Shown here: positions 36,759-46,765 of the stretch, piece after piece | Layout: every line of letters begins with the position of its first letter | Position numbering within the stretch: the first letter of the stretch is position 1 | Assembly (NCBI RefSeq): GCF_030440425.1 | Contig: NZ_CP098023.1 | Location: 1,663,501 to 1,727,500 of the forward strand | Source: Microbulbifer sp. MI-G | Lineage (GTDB): Bacteria; Pseudomonadota; Gammaproteobacteria; Pseudomonadales; Cellvibrionaceae | Length of the DNA stretch: 64,000 nt | Direction: 5' to 3' | Program-made: the position numbers and the translations under genes | The notes under the pieces: model-generated | What the model was told of the DNA's origin: nothing | Seen by the model: only the letters and a program-made list of their open reading frames with translations | Databases searched by the model: none

Positions 36759-37622
36759 ATGGCGATTACCGCGTCTATGGTAAAAGAATTGCGCGAGCGC
36801 ACCGGTCTCCCAATGATGGAGTGTAAAAAGGCGCTCACTGCAGCGGATGGCGATATCGAGAAAGCGATTGAGGATCTGCGCAAAGCCTCCGGTCTGAAGG
36901 CGGCGAAGAAGGCTGGTCGCACTGCTGCAGATGGCGTTGTTGCTGGAAAAGTTGCCGAAGACGGCAGCTTCGGCGTATTGGTTGAAGTGAACTCGGAAAC
37001 CGACTTCGTCGCCCGCGACGAAAATTTTCAATTGTTTGTTGCAAAGGTGGTCGAAAAGGCATTCTCTGAACGCCAGCGGGATGTTGCTGCGCTGATGGAA
37101 GGCGAGCTGGAGAGCGCTCGCGAGGCTCTGGTACAGAAAATTGGTGAGAATATTGGTGTGCGCCGTATCCAGCTAGTGGAAGCCCCGGTTGTCGGTGCTT
37201 ATGTGCACTCTAACAGTCGTATCGCCGCGCTGGTGGCCCTCAGCGGCAGCAATACCGAATTGGCGAAAGACGTTGCCATGCACGTGACTGCGGTCAACCC
37301 GCAGGTGAACAAGCCGGAGGATATGCCTGAGGATGTTCTTGAGAAAGAGAAGGACATCATCAAGGCTCAGCCCGACATGGATGGCAAGCCGGCGGAAATC
37401 GTTGAGAAGATGATGGGTGGTCGAATCAAGAAGTTCCTCAAAGAGAACAGCCTGGTTGAACAGCCGTTTGTTAAAAACCCGGATGTGAGTATCGGCAAAC
37501 TGGTGAAAGAGGCCGGTGCCGATGTGGTTTCCTTTGTGCGTTTTGAAGTGGGTGAAGGGATCGAGAAAGAGGAAGTGGACTTCGCAGCCGAAGTTGCCGC
37601 GCAGGTTAAGTCCACTTCCTGA
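36759..37622 (+). CDS. tsf: Elongation factor Ts
   Basis: Guanine-nucleotide exchange factor for EF-Tu, 287 residues, cytoplasmic. The N-terminal UBA-like domain ([19 protein letters not shown]) is followed by the core with the EF-Tu-contacting [12 protein letters not shown] motif. The remainder ([27 protein letters not shown]) matches proteobacterial EF-Ts, including the coiled-coil insert. Downstream of rpsB beyond a partial terminator and followed by pyrH. Confidence 0.98.
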   Translation: MAITASMVKELRERTGLPMMECKKALTAADGDIEKAIEDLRKASGLKAAKKAGRTAADGVVAGKVAEDGSFGVLVEVNSETDFVARDENFQLFVAKVVEKAFSERQRDVAALMEGELESAREALVQKIGENIGVRRIQLVEAPVVGAYVHSNSRIAALVALSGSNTELAKDVAMHVTAVNPQVNKPEDMPEDVLEKEKDIIKAQPDMDGKPAEIVEKMMGGRIKKFLKENSLVEQPFVKNPDVSIGKLVKEAGADVVSFVRFEVGEGIEKEEVDFAAEVAAQVKSTS

Positions 37623-37785
37623 TCGTGAAGTGAGGGCGCTATTGATGCCCGTGCACTGCTGGGGTGTCTCAACTGCGCTTACTGAGAATGCAGTGGGACA
37701 TGCCCCTGTGTAAATAGCAGATAGCATTAGGATGTTCGGCGCCAGTGCTTGGCCACTAAACAGGTATCTAGGAGAGGACCGACGC

Positions 37786-38523
37786 ATGCCCGGAATTAAG
37801 GATCGCAAATACAAGAGAATTCTCTTAAAACTCAGCGGTGAAGAACTGATGGGTGATCAGGGCTTTGGTATCAGTCCCAAAGTGCTGGATAAAATGGCCC
37901 TGGAGATTGGTCAACTGGTGGGCATTGGGGTACAGGTTGGCTTGGTAGTCGGGGGTGGCAACCTGTTCCGAGGCGCTGCGCTGAACGCCGCTGGCCTCGA
38001 TCGCGTTACCGGCGACCATATGGGAATGCTGGCAACGGTAATGAATGCTCTGGCTCTGCGCGATGCTCTGGAGAGATCCGATATCTCCTCGCGGGTCATG
38101 TCATCCATTCAAATGAGCGGTATTGTTGACCATTACGACCGTCGCGCTGCAATTCGCTATCTGGAACGGGGCGAAGTGCTGATTTTTGCTGCTGGCACTG
38201 GCAATCCCTTTTTTACCACAGACTCCGCAGCGTGTTTGCGTGGGATCGAGATTGAAGCGGAACTGGTGCTTAAGGCCACCAAGGTAGATGGTGTCTACTC
38301 AGCCGACCCAGTGCTCGACCCCGCAGCGGCTCGTTATGACCAGCTGACCTACGACGAAGTGTTGAATAAAAAGCTGGGTGTGATGGACTTGACTGCAATT
38401 TGTCTCTGCCGTGAGCACAACATGCCCGTGCGGGTTTTTCGCATGGATAAAGCTGGTGCGCTACTCAATATCGTGGTGGGCGGTGAGGAAGGCACGCTAA
38501 TTGAAGAGGAGGTGAAATCGTGA
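37786..38523 (+). CDS. pyrH: UMP kinase PyrH
   Basis: Hexameric amino-acid-kinase-fold enzyme, 245 residues, that phosphorylates UMP to UDP in pyrimidine synthesis. Motifs: [14 protein letters not shown] (phosphate-binding Lys and Gly), [25 protein letters not shown] and [19 protein letters not shown] 37786 with AGGAGAGG upstream was chosen; the frame is open 18 codons further. Its stop overlaps the frr GTG start by 4 bases, indicating coupled translation. Confidence 0.97.
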   Translation: MPGIKDRKYKRILLKLSGEELMGDQGFGISPKVLDKMALEIGQLVGIGVQVGLVVGGGNLFRGAALNAAGLDRVTGDHMGMLATVMNALALRDALERSDISSRVMSSIQMSGIVDHYDRRAAIRYLERGEVLIFAAGTGNPFFTTDSAACLRGIEIEAELVLKATKVDGVYSADPVLDPAAARYDQLTYDEVLNKKLGVMDLTAICLCREHNMPVRVFRMDKAGALLNIVVGGEEGTLIEEEVKS

Positions 38524-39077
38524 TTGAAGATATCAAACAGGATGCCCGGGCTCGAATGAGCAAAGCGCTCGATGCACTGGCCGGCACTTTCAATAAGATC
38601 CGTACCGGTCGCGCGCACCCGAGTATTCTCGATGGCATTCATGTCTCTTATTACGGTGCTGATACACCGCTGTCCCAGGTGGCCAATATCACCGTAGAAG
38701 ATGCGCGCACTCTGTCGGTAACGCCCTGGGAAAAAAGCCTGGTGCCGGATATCGAAAAAGCGATTATGAAGTCTGATCTTGGATTGAATCCCAGCACTGC
38801 CGGCGTGGTTATTCGTATCCCCATGCCTGCGCTGACTGAGGAAACCCGCAAGAATTTTATTCGCCAGGCCAAGGGCGAAGCGGAAACCGCACGTGTTTCC
38901 ATTCGCAATATCCGTCGCGATGCGCTGACCGTAGTGAAGTCTTTGGTCAAGGATAAGGAAATTTCAGAAGATGACGAGCGTCGTGCTGGCGATGAGATCC
39001 AGAAAATTACCGATCAGTTTGTTGCGGGTGTCGATCAGGCACTTGTGGCTAAAGAAAAAGATCTGATGGAAATTTAA
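38520..39077 (+). CDS. frr: Ribosome recycling factor
   Basis: Protein of 185 residues that splits post-termination ribosomes together with EF-G. The sequence follows RRF throughout, with [15 protein letters not shown], the domain II region [20 protein letters not shown] and the C-terminal helix [18 protein letters not shown]. It starts at a GTG inside the pyrH stop and its own stop overlaps the uppS start by one base (TAATG). Confidence 0.98.
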   Translation: MIEDIKQDARARMSKALDALAGTFNKIRTGRAHPSILDGIHVSYYGADTPLSQVANITVEDARTLSVTPWEKSLVPDIEKAIMKSDLGLNPSTAGVVIRIPMPALTEETRKNFIRQAKGEAETARVSIRNIRRDALTVVKSLVKDKEISEDDERRAGDEIQKITDQFVAGVDQALVAKEKDLMEI

Positions 39078-39832
39078 TGGCCTTAGGTGGTACCGAGGTG
39101 ACTGATCCCGGCCCCAGGCATATCGCCATCATTATGGATGGCAACGGACGCTGGGCCGCGCGTCGGGGACTCTCTCCTTCGGCAGGCCACAAGGCAGGGG
39201 CTGAGCGTATCCGCGATTTGTTGTCTGCGTGCAGAAATCGTGGTGTAAAAGTATTGACGCTATTCGCTTTTTCCAGTGAGAACTGGCAGCGTCCACCTAA
39301 AGAGGTGGCGCTGTTGATGCGCCTGTTTCACTCTTATTTGCGCAAAGAGGCCCGGCGTATGTGCGACGAAGGTGTGCGCCTGAGGGTGATTGGGCGGCGT
39401 GACCGCTTTTCTCTGCGTCTTCAGCGCGCCATTGCCGAGGCGGAGGAGATTACCTGCGGTGGAGAGCAGGGTGACCTGGTGATTGCGGCAGATTACGGTG
39501 GGCGCTGGGATATTGCCCAGGCTGCGCGCAGGCTTGCCGAAGAGGTGGCAGATGGCAAGCGCACAGTAGAGTCTATTGATGAGGAGGCAATGGAAGGTCA
39601 AATGCAACTCGCCGATTTGCCGCCGGTAGATCTGTTAATAAGATCCAGTGGGGAGCAGCGCATCAGCAATTTTATTTTGTGGCAAGCCGCTTACAGCGAA
39701 TTCTTTTTTACCGATATATTGTGGCCTGATTTTGGCGAGGCCGCCCTGGATGAGGCAATCGCGTTGTTTAAGCAGCGTGACCGGCGCTTTGGTGGGCGAG
39801 CCGGGGCCGATGACAGTGCTGTGCCAGTCTGA
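39077..39832 (+). CDS. uppS: Undecaprenyl diphosphate synthase UppS
   Basis: Cis-prenyltransferase of 251 residues that extends farnesyl diphosphate to the C55 carrier for peptidoglycan and O-antigen. The catalytic Asp lies in IAIIMDGNGRWAARRG; GHKAGAERIR, LFAFSSENWQRP and the C-terminal LIRSSGEQRISNFILWQAAYSEFFF are the family signatures. It is peripheral to the inner membrane. It begins directly at the frr stop and is followed by cdsA. Confidence 0.97.
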   Translation: MALGGTEVTDPGPRHIAIIMDGNGRWAARRGLSPSAGHKAGAERIRDLLSACRNRGVKVLTLFAFSSENWQRPPKEVALLMRLFHSYLRKEARRMCDEGVRLRVIGRRDRFSLRLQRAIAEAEEITCGGEQGDLVIAADYGGRWDIAQAARRLAEEVADGKRTVESIDEEAMEGQMQLADLPPVDLLIRSSGEQRISNFILWQAAYSEFFFTDILWPDFGEAALDEAIALFKQRDRRFGGRAGADDSAVPV

Positions 39833-39957
39833 TTGATACCGGCTGGATGCGGAGTCATTTTTTGCCGGCGCAAAGTTTTTGGGGATACTATAGAGAGTGT
39901 TCTTGATCGGCGCGATATATGCAGGCAGAGTACGGGTGCAGATATAAGGGGTTTGCG

Positions 39958-40803
39958 GTGCTAAAACAAAGAATAATTACTGCTTTGGCCTTACTGGCAC
40001 TGTTTTCCGGGGTTTTATTTCTGTTGCCGATGCAATGGTATTCGCTGGTGTTTGTCGCCGTGATTTTGCTGGGTGGCTGGGAATGGGCCAACCTTTCCAA
40101 TCTCAACCGCGCACTGCGCCTAGTTTTTCTCTCCTCGCTGGGTGGCGCCCTGATAGCCACTGCCCAGTATGTGTTTTCAATGGATTTCAGTTCTCCGGAT
40201 ATCGACCGCGGACGCCAAATACTGGCGGTTGCCTGTGGTTGGTGGGCACTGGCTTTTCTATGGGTACAGAGTTATCCGGCCAGTGCCGTGCTATGGGGTA
40301 ACCGTTGGATTCGCGGACTGGTTGGTCTGGTTGTGTTGGTGCCCAGTTGGCTGTCTTTGGTGATCCTGCGTGGACTCGATCACGGCGCTTGGCTGGTACT
40401 CTACGTTGTGGCCATTGTGGTATCCGCGGATGTGGGCGCCTATTTTGTCGGTCGCAAGTTCGGCAGACGCAAACTGGCCAGAGAGGTGAGTCCCGGCAAG
40501 TCGTGGGAGGGTTTTTTTGGGGGATTGGGTGCCTGCCTGATCCTCGCCCTTGCAACCTCATTCCTGTTTCAACTGCCCTTGAAGAACACGCTTCTTTTTA
40601 CCTTCGGAGTGTTGGTAACGGCACTCGCCTCGGTCATTGGCGATTTGCTGGAGAGTATGTTTAAGCGTCACCGTGGCATTAAAGACAGCAGCCGAATATT
40701 GCCTGGCCACGGTGGGGTTATGGACAGGATCGACAGCCTTTGTGCGGCTTTGCCGGTGTTTACCATGGCCGCGCTGGCCAGTGAACTGCACAAATATCTC
40801 TAG
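39958..40803 (+). CDS. cdsA: Phosphatidate cytidylyltransferase CdsA
   Basis: Inner-membrane enzyme of 281 residues making CDP-diacylglycerol, precursor of all phospholipids. It has about eight hydrophobic segments and the C-terminal CDS signature (SVIGDLLESMFKRHRGIKDS, then RILPGHGGVMDRIDS), whose Asp residues bind metal and CDP. The GTG at 39958 with AAGGGG 6 bases upstream begins the first helix; an ATG at 39919 would add 13 unlikely residues. Confidence 0.96.
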   Translation: MLKQRIITALALLALFSGVLFLLPMQWYSLVFVAVILLGGWEWANLSNLNRALRLVFLSSLGGALIATAQYVFSMDFSSPDIDRGRQILAVACGWWALAFLWVQSYPASAVLWGNRWIRGLVGLVVLVPSWLSLVILRGLDHGAWLVLYVVAIVVSADVGAYFVGRKFGRRKLAREVSPGKSWEGFFGGLGACLILALATSFLFQLPLKNTLLFTFGVLVTALASVIGDLLESMFKRHRGIKDSSRILPGHGGVMDRIDSLCAALPVFTMAALASELHKYL

Positions 40804-40898
40804 CTGGCGCCGATAAATTTGTAACACGTGTCTCTCCGTGCTCCTGCCAATGGGGCTGAGCCGGAAGTCCTTTTGGCCCGGAGGTACAATGAGAACTC

Positions 40899-42083
40899 AT
40901 GCGAAATAGATCTCCGCAAACCGTAACTGTGCTTGGCTCTACAGGTTCAGTTGGGGTCAGTACGCTCGATGTACTCGCACGCCACCCGCAGCAGTACTCC
41001 ATTTATGCCTTGACAGCCCGCGACCGAGTTGCCGAGCTGGCCCAGCAGTGCAGGCGTTTTAGCCCCCGCTTCGCCGTGGTTGCCGGCGCGCGACGCGCAC
41101 AGGAGTTGCAGTCTCTGCTGGCCGGTGAGGGCAACACCGAGGTTTTATCAGGCGTGGAAGGGCTGTGCAAGGTGGCATCGGACGCTGAAGTGGACACCGT
41201 GATGGCGGCGATCATTGGTGCGGCCGGATTGCGTCCAACGCTTGCTGCGGTGGAGTCTGGCAAAAAAGTGTTGCTTGCAAACAAGGAGGCACTGGTGATG
41301 GCCGGACCGGTGTTCCTGCGCGCGCTGCGGGCCAATGGTGCACAATTGCTGCCTATTGATAGCGAGCACAACGCGATCTTTCAGTGTCTGCCATATCCCT
41401 GTGAGAGCCTGGAAAACTCGGGTGTTGAAAAGATACTGCTCACCGGCTCCGGTGGTCCTTTTCGAACCCGTGCCAGGGAGGATCTGCACCGGGTCACACC
41501 GGATGAGGCCTGTGCGCACCCGAACTGGTCCATGGGGCGGAAGATCTCTGTGGACTCCGCCACCATGATGAATAAGGGGCTGGAGTTCATTGAGGCCTGT
41601 TTTCTGTTCGGTGCGCGCCCTGAACAGATTGAGGTAGTGGTGCATCCACAGAGTATTGTGCACTCAATGGTGCAGTACCGGGATGGGTCGTTACTGGCCC
41701 AGATGGGCAATCCGGATATGCGTACCCCAATTGCTCATGCGCTGGCTTTTCCGCAGCGCATGGATGCGGGCGTTCCGGCCCTCGATCTGATCGCCCAGGG
41801 ACGGCTCGACTTTAAGGCGCCGGACTTTCACCGCTTTCCATGTCTGCGTTTGGCCAGAGAGGCAATTGATGCGGCGGGCAGTGCACCCACGGTCTTGAAT
41901 GCGGCTAATGAAGTGGCAGTTGAGGCCTTTTTACAGGGGCGGCTGGCGTTTACCAGCATTGCAACTGCTATAGAGAAAGTCATGAATCGTGCTCCGGTGG
42001 TTGAACTGACCGGGCTCGAAACAGTCGAAGCAACTGATCTCAATGCGCGAGAATTGGCCCGGCAGGTAATAGGGGCTCTCTAG
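40899..42083 (+). CDS. dxr: 1-deoxy-D-xylulose 5-phosphate reductoisomerase
   Basis: NADPH-dependent enzyme of the MEP isoprenoid pathway, 394 residues, converting DXP to MEP. The nucleotide-binding start is [42 protein letters not shown] (metal Asp and Glu), [11 protein letters not shown] and [18 protein letters not shown] form the active site. Placement after cdsA and uppS groups precursor supply for the lipid carrier with its synthase. Confidence 0.97.
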   Translation: MRNRSPQTVTVLGSTGSVGVSTLDVLARHPQQYSIYALTARDRVAELAQQCRRFSPRFAVVAGARRAQELQSLLAGEGNTEVLSGVEGLCKVASDAEVDTVMAAIIGAAGLRPTLAAVESGKKVLLANKEALVMAGPVFLRALRANGAQLLPIDSEHNAIFQCLPYPCESLENSGVEKILLTGSGGPFRTRAREDLHRVTPDEACAHPNWSMGRKISVDSATMMNKGLEFIEACFLFGARPEQIEVVVHPQSIVHSMVQYRDGSLLAQMGNPDMRTPIAHALAFPQRMDAGVPALDLIAQGRLDFKAPDFHRFPCLRLAREAIDAAGSAPTVLNAANEVAVEAFLQGRLAFTSIATAIEKVMNRAPVVELTGLETVEATDLNARELARQVIGAL

Positions 42084-42142
42084 CCATAGGATAGGGCGTA
42101 TAATGGCGGGGTTTGCGCATGATAAAGAAACTGTAATTGCAT

Positions 42143-43498
42143 ATGGACCTGATTCAGACGGTAATCTGGGCCCTGGTGGCTCTCGGTGTGCTGGTATCTT
42201 TCCACGAGTTTGGGCACTTCCTTGTAGCACGGCTTTTTGGGGTTAAAGTGCTGCGCTTTTCGGTGGGTTTTGGCCGCCGCCTTATCTCACGCTATGACCG
42301 ACACGGCACGGAATTTACACTCTCGGCCATCCCCCTTGGCGGTTACGTCAAGATGCTGGATGAGCGGGAGGGGCCTGTTGCCCCCAATCAGGTAGAACAA
42401 GCCTTCAACCGCAAGAGTGTTTGGGCGCGCATTGCCATTGCTGCTGCCGGGCCGGTAGCGAATTTTCTCCTGGCGATTGTTTTATTTTGGGTGGTGTTTA
42501 TGGGCGGGGCAGCCGGCCCTGTGCCTATAGTGCAGGCTGTGAAACCCGGCAGTATTGCTGAGGCTGCCGGGCTTGAGCCCGGCCAGGAAATTATCGCTGT
42601 AGATGGTGAGGCAACTCCAACCCGCCAGGCGCTGAACTGGCGTTTGGCCAACCGCCTCGGAGATAGTGGTGTCATAGAATTCTCCGTGCGCTACCCTGAT
42701 TCAAACCTTGAATACCATGCAGCGGCAGACATCGATCGCTGGCTATCGGGCCAGGAGGTGCCTGACCCACTGGTCGGGGTGGGGCTCGAACTCTGGACGC
42801 CGCCGGCCAGTATGACACTTTATCGCGTTGTTGAGGGCAGTGCTGCCAGTACCGCTGGTCTTCGTGCCGGTGATAAGATTGTTGGTACCGATAGCCAGGC
42901 ATTTTCGGACTGGGAAGACTGGAGTCGGTATGTGCGTGCCCATGCCGGCATCCCCATCCAGGTTGAGGTGGAGCGACAGGGTGAGAGGCTGACTCTGCCG
43001 GTGACCCCCGCAGAGGTTGCCCTCGACAGTGGTGAACTTGTTGGTCAGATCGGGGTGCTACCATTTTCAGAACCCTGGCCGGAGGATCGGATTCGGGTTT
43101 TTCACTACGGTATTGGTGGGGCTTTCTACAAGGGATTGCAGGAAACCTGGGATAAAACCCTGTTTACCTTGCATAGTTTGAAGAAGTTGATATTTGGTCA
43201 GATTTCAACCAAAAACTTGAGTGGCCCCATTACCATTGCTAAAGTGGCGGGTACTTCCGCAGAGGCGGGTTGGCAGTCCTTTCTGTCTCTGCTGGCGCTG
43301 CTCAGTATCACGCTCGGTGTACTCAACCTGCTCCCTATTCCGGTACTCGATGGCGGCCATCTCCTCTACTATGGTATTGAGGCGATCAAGGGCTCACCTG
43401 TGTCAGAACGGGTTCAGGTGATTGGAATGCAAGTGGGTATGGTATTGGTCCTCTGCATCATGGGATTGGCGCTGTACAATGACATTTTGCGCTTGTGA
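42143..43498 (+). CDS. rseP: Site-2 intramembrane protease RseP
   Basis: Inner-membrane zinc metalloprotease of 451 residues that cleaves RseA in the envelope stress (sigma-E) pathway and clears signal-peptide remnants. The zinc motif HEFGH is at residues 21-25 in the first helix; the third metal ligand is in the C-terminal PIPVLDGGHLLYY. Two periplasmic PDZ domains lie between (VQAVKPGSIAEAAGLEPGQEI; VVEGSAASTAGLRAGDKI, both read in parts). ATG 42143 was preferred to a TTG two codons earlier. Adjacent to bamA, as usual. Confidence 0.96.
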   Translation: MDLIQTVIWALVALGVLVSFHEFGHFLVARLFGVKVLRFSVGFGRRLISRYDRHGTEFTLSAIPLGGYVKMLDEREGPVAPNQVEQAFNRKSVWARIAIAAAGPVANFLLAIVLFWVVFMGGAAGPVPIVQAVKPGSIAEAAGLEPGQEIIAVDGEATPTRQALNWRLANRLGDSGVIEFSVRYPDSNLEYHAAADIDRWLSGQEVPDPLVGVGLELWTPPASMTLYRVVEGSAASTAGLRAGDKIVGTDSQAFSDWEDWSRYVRAHAGIPIQVEVERQGERLTLPVTPAEVALDSGELVGQIGVLPFSEPWPEDRIRVFHYGIGGAFYKGLQETWDKTLFTLHSLKKLIFGQISTKNLSGPITIAKVAGTSAEAGWQSFLSLLALLSITLGVLNLLPIPVLDGGHLLYYGIEAIKGSPVSERVQVIGMQVGMVLVLCIMGLALYNDILRL

Positions 43499-43610
43499 CC
43501 TGTTGGATAGTTGCCGTCCAAACAGTGTGAAGGGAAATGGTGCCGGGAAGTGGGTGCTCACAGGGTACTTGCATCCCTGGTGCGCGAATAAAAAGACTCG
43601 GAATTAGTAG

Positions 43611-46160
43611 ATGAAAGATTTCCTCAAAGCGGCCTCCCTCGGCCTGGTATTGCCGTTGAGTGCGATAGCGCAGTCGTTCGTGGTCAACGATATCCGCGTG
43701 GAAGGGTTGCAGCGCGTTTCGGCCGGTACGGTATTCTCTGCGCTCCCGGTTAGAGTGGGTGATGAAATTGAGGCTCTGGATATTCAGGGTGCGACCCGAG
43801 CGCTTTTCCGCACTGGCTACTTTGAAGATATTCAGATCGGCCGTGAAAATGGCGTCCTGGTTGTCACACTGAGAGAGCGCCCGGCGATATCCAAGATTGA
43901 GATTACCGGCAACAAGGCTATCTCAACGGAAGACCTGCTAAAGGGCATGCAGGAAAATGGCCTTGCCGAAGGCCAGATCTTTAAGCGTGCGACCCTGGAA
44001 GGGCTGGCCCAGGAGCTTCAGCGCCAGTATGTGGCGCAGGGGCGTTACGGTGCCAGTGTAAAAACCGAAGTGAAAGAGTTGCCGCGAAATCAGGTAGAAC
44101 TCAAGATTATTGTGGATGAGGGCTCGGTCGCTGCCATCAAGCATATTAATATTGTCGGCAATCGCGCCTTTTCCGATGAGGAACTGGCGGAAATTTTTGA
44201 ACTACAGACTACGGGCTGGTTGTCCTGGCTGCGCAGTGACGACAAATATTCCCGAGAGAAACTGACTGGCGATTTGGAACGTCTGGAGTCTTATTACCTA
44301 GACCGCGGTTATCTCGATTTCCAGATTGACTCCACCCAGGTCTCCCTGAGCCCGGACAAACGCAGTGTTTTTATTACTGTGAATGTGATCGAGGGCGATG
44401 TTTATACCGTGAGTGAGGTGGATCTGGCTGGTGACCCGGTTGTTCCGGAGGAGGAAATCCAGCGGTTACTGCTTGTGCGCGAGGGCCAGACTTTCTCCCA
44501 GGTGCTGATGACCACCACTTCCGATTATATTACCAAGCGCCTGGGCAATGAAGGGTATACCTTTGCGGAGGTCAACGGCATCCCCGAGCCGAATAGAGAA
44601 GAAAAGACGGTGAAGGTCACCTTCTTTATTAATCCCGGCAAGCGCGCCTATGTACGACGTATCAATTTTCGCGGCAATACCCGCACCTCAGATGAAGTAT
44701 TGCGCCGCGAAATGCGCCAGATGGAATCCGCTTCGGCCTCGTCTGCACGTATTGAACAGTCAAAAGTCCGCCTCGAACGGCTCGGCTTCTTTAAGGAGGT
44801 TGAGGTTGAAACTACCGAAGTTCCGGGAACCTCAGACCAGATTGATGTGGAGTATACGGTCGAGGAGCAACCCTCTGGTTCTATTGGCGGAACCCTCGGC
44901 TATGCCGAGACCAGCGGCCTTGTACTGGGGGCCAATATTCAGGAAAACAACTGGATGGGCACGGGTAAATCGGTTGGCATTGGTTTGAATGCTTCAACAT
45001 ACCAGACCGCTGTTAACTTTTCCTATCTGGACCCTTACTTTACGCCAGATGGCGTCAGTCGTGGCTTCAATATTTATTATCGAAAAAATGACTATTCTGA
45101 GGTCAACCTGTCTGAATTTAATACCGAAACTTATGGTGGTGGTGTGAGTTTTGGTTATCCGGTCTCTGAAATCTCCCGTGTGGGTTTGAATATTGGGCTC
45201 AGTCACCTCGAGCTCTCTACAAGTTCGACTTCGGTGCAGGAAATTGCTTCGAGCCCGACTCCACTGATTGGGATAGACGGGGTTATTACCAGGGTAGATT
45301 CTCAGGAAGTGGTTGCAGCTTCCCAAGAGGAGGATCCTGTAGATTTGGACTTGGCAATGCCACTCACTGAGGGCTTGTTTCCTTCCGATGGTTTTATTGA
45401 TCGTTACGGGGATTCGTTTGATAACCTGAGTCTGACCGCCTCCTATGCGCGCTCCACGTTGAACCGCGGGATTCTGGCCACGCGCGGGGCCTCTCAAAAT
45501 TTTTCCGTGGAATTCACCGTACCCGGCAGTGATCTTGAATATTATAAGTTTATCTATACCGGCCAGTATTTCCGCCCACTGACCAGAAGCCTGACTTTGC
45601 GCCTGCGTACCCGTTTGGGTTACGGGGATGGTTATGGGAACCTCGACGAGTTGCCGTTTTTTGAAAACTTTTATGCCGGGGGCTTCGGATCGGTACGCGG
45701 GTTTGAGCGCAATACTCTTGGGCCCCGGTCTACGCCTGCGGAACGGCTGACTTTGTTACCTTGTGCGACCGTAGATGGAGAAATTACTCAAACTTGCTAT
45801 GCGGTAGATTCTGATGGTCGCTTAGATACTTTTCCGGTTGATGATGCAGACCCCTTCGGCGGCAATATCTTAATTGAAGGCAGTGCAGAGGTGATATTCC
45901 CATTGCCGTTTATCAAGGATCAACGGTCTCTGCAGTCGGCCTTCTTTATCGATGCAGGCAATGTATTCGATACCAGCTGTGGCGATACCCAGATTAACTG
46001 TTACGATGTAGATTTTGGTAAAATGAATATTTCCGCGGGTTTGGGTCTGACCTGGATTACCGGTTTTGGCCCGCTTACCTTCAGTTTGGCCAAGCCATTG
46101 AAGAAAAACGAGGATGATGAGGAGGAGGTCTTCCAGTTTACCCTGGGTAACAGCTTCTAA
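43611..46160 (+). CDS. bamA: Outer-membrane protein assembly factor BamA
   Basis: Omp85 protein of 849 residues that inserts beta-barrel proteins into the outer membrane. A signal peptide (LGLVLPLSAIA) is followed by five POTRA domains to about residue 420 and a 16-strand barrel. Loop 6 contains the conserved VRGF motif (GSVRGFERNTLGP) and a Cys pair (LLPC...QTCY) as in E. coli. It is longer than the usual 800-810 residues; much of the excess lies at about residues 535-595, a Ser- and acidic-rich stretch corresponding to extracellular loop 4. It ends in the expected aromatic (LGNSF). Confidence 0.97.
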   Translation: MKDFLKAASLGLVLPLSAIAQSFVVNDIRVEGLQRVSAGTVFSALPVRVGDEIEALDIQGATRALFRTGYFEDIQIGRENGVLVVTLRERPAISKIEITGNKAISTEDLLKGMQENGLAEGQIFKRATLEGLAQELQRQYVAQGRYGASVKTEVKELPRNQVELKIIVDEGSVAAIKHINIVGNRAFSDEELAEIFELQTTGWLSWLRSDDKYSREKLTGDLERLESYYLDRGYLDFQIDSTQVSLSPDKRSVFITVNVIEGDVYTVSEVDLAGDPVVPEEEIQRLLLVREGQTFSQVLMTTTSDYITKRLGNEGYTFAEVNGIPEPNREEKTVKVTFFINPGKRAYVRRINFRGNTRTSDEVLRREMRQMESASASSARIEQSKVRLERLGFFKEVEVETTEVPGTSDQIDVEYTVEEQPSGSIGGTLGYAETSGLVLGANIQENNWMGTGKSVGIGLNASTYQTAVNFSYLDPYFTPDGVSRGFNIYYRKNDYSEVNLSEFNTETYGGGVSFGYPVSEISRVGLNIGLSHLELSTSSTSVQEIASSPTPLIGIDGVITRVDSQEVVAASQEEDPVDLDLAMPLTEGLFPSDGFIDRYGDSFDNLSLTASYARSTLNRGILATRGASQNFSVEFTVPGSDLEYYKFIYTGQYFRPLTRSLTLRLRTRLGYGDGYGNLDELPFFENFYAGGFGSVRGFERNTLGPRSTPAERLTLLPCATVDGEITQTCYAVDSDGRLDTFPVDDADPFGGNILIEGSAEVIFPLPFIKDQRSLQSAFFIDAGNVFDTSCGDTQINCYDVDFGKMNISAGLGLTWITGFGPLTFSLAKPLKKNEDDEEEVFQFTLGNSF

Positions 46161-46237
46161 CCTTACAGTCTCACAGGAAAGGGTATGTATGGTGCAAATC
46201 GAGCACCGTAAAAATAACATTGATTGGAGAAACAAAA

Positions 46238-46753
46238 GTGCTTAAAAGTGTGAAAACTATCGCAGTTCTGCTAGTTGGTATGACTCTGTCCGGCGCTGCA
46301 CTGGCGCAGACCAAAATTGCGATATTAAATCTGCAGGCTGCCATCATGAGCACGGATGTGGCCAAGTCAAAAGTGAATTCTTTAAAAACCAGCTCCGAAT
46401 ACTCCAAGCTGCAAAGTAGCGCGGAGTCGATTCGTTCCGAGGTGCAGAAAATGCAAGAGGATGCCCAGAAAAACAGTGTGACCTGGTCCGATGAGCAGAA
46501 GACCGAGTACCAGCGCAAGGTGAATTTCAAACGCTCCGATTTCGAGACCGCGGTTAAAAAGTTGCGCGCGATGGAGGCCCAGGTAGGTCAGGAAATACAA
46601 ACTTCCCTGGGACCCAAGGCCAAGGCCGCACTGGAAGCGATTATCAAAGAGCAGAAGCTGGATCTGGTATTGGATGCCAATACAGCGTTTTTTGCCAGCC
46701 CCCAGGTCGACCTCACGCTGGCAGTTGTAAAGCGCATGAATGCAGAAAAGTAA
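46238..46753 (+). CDS. skp: Periplasmic chaperone Skp/OmpH
   Basis: Trimeric periplasmic holdase for unfolded outer-membrane proteins, 171 residues. A signal peptide ends in ALAQ; mature protein starts with KIAILNLQAAIMSTD, then long charged coiled-coil arms (about residues 45-135: SSAESIRSEVQKMQEDAQKN and KVNFKRSDFETAVKKLRAME), then LDLVLDANTAFFASPQVDLT that closes the body. The GTG at 46238 has GGAGA upstream and begins the signal peptide. Its place between bamA and lpxD is standard. Confidence 0.93.
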   Translation: MLKSVKTIAVLLVGMTLSGAALAQTKIAILNLQAAIMSTDVAKSKVNSLKTSSEYSKLQSSAESIRSEVQKMQEDAQKNSVTWSDEQKTEYQRKVNFKRSDFETAVKKLRAMEAQVGQEIQTSLGPKAKAALEAIIKEQKLDLVLDANTAFFASPQVDLTLAVVKRMNAEK

Positions 46754-46765
46754 TCCCTAGCTTCT

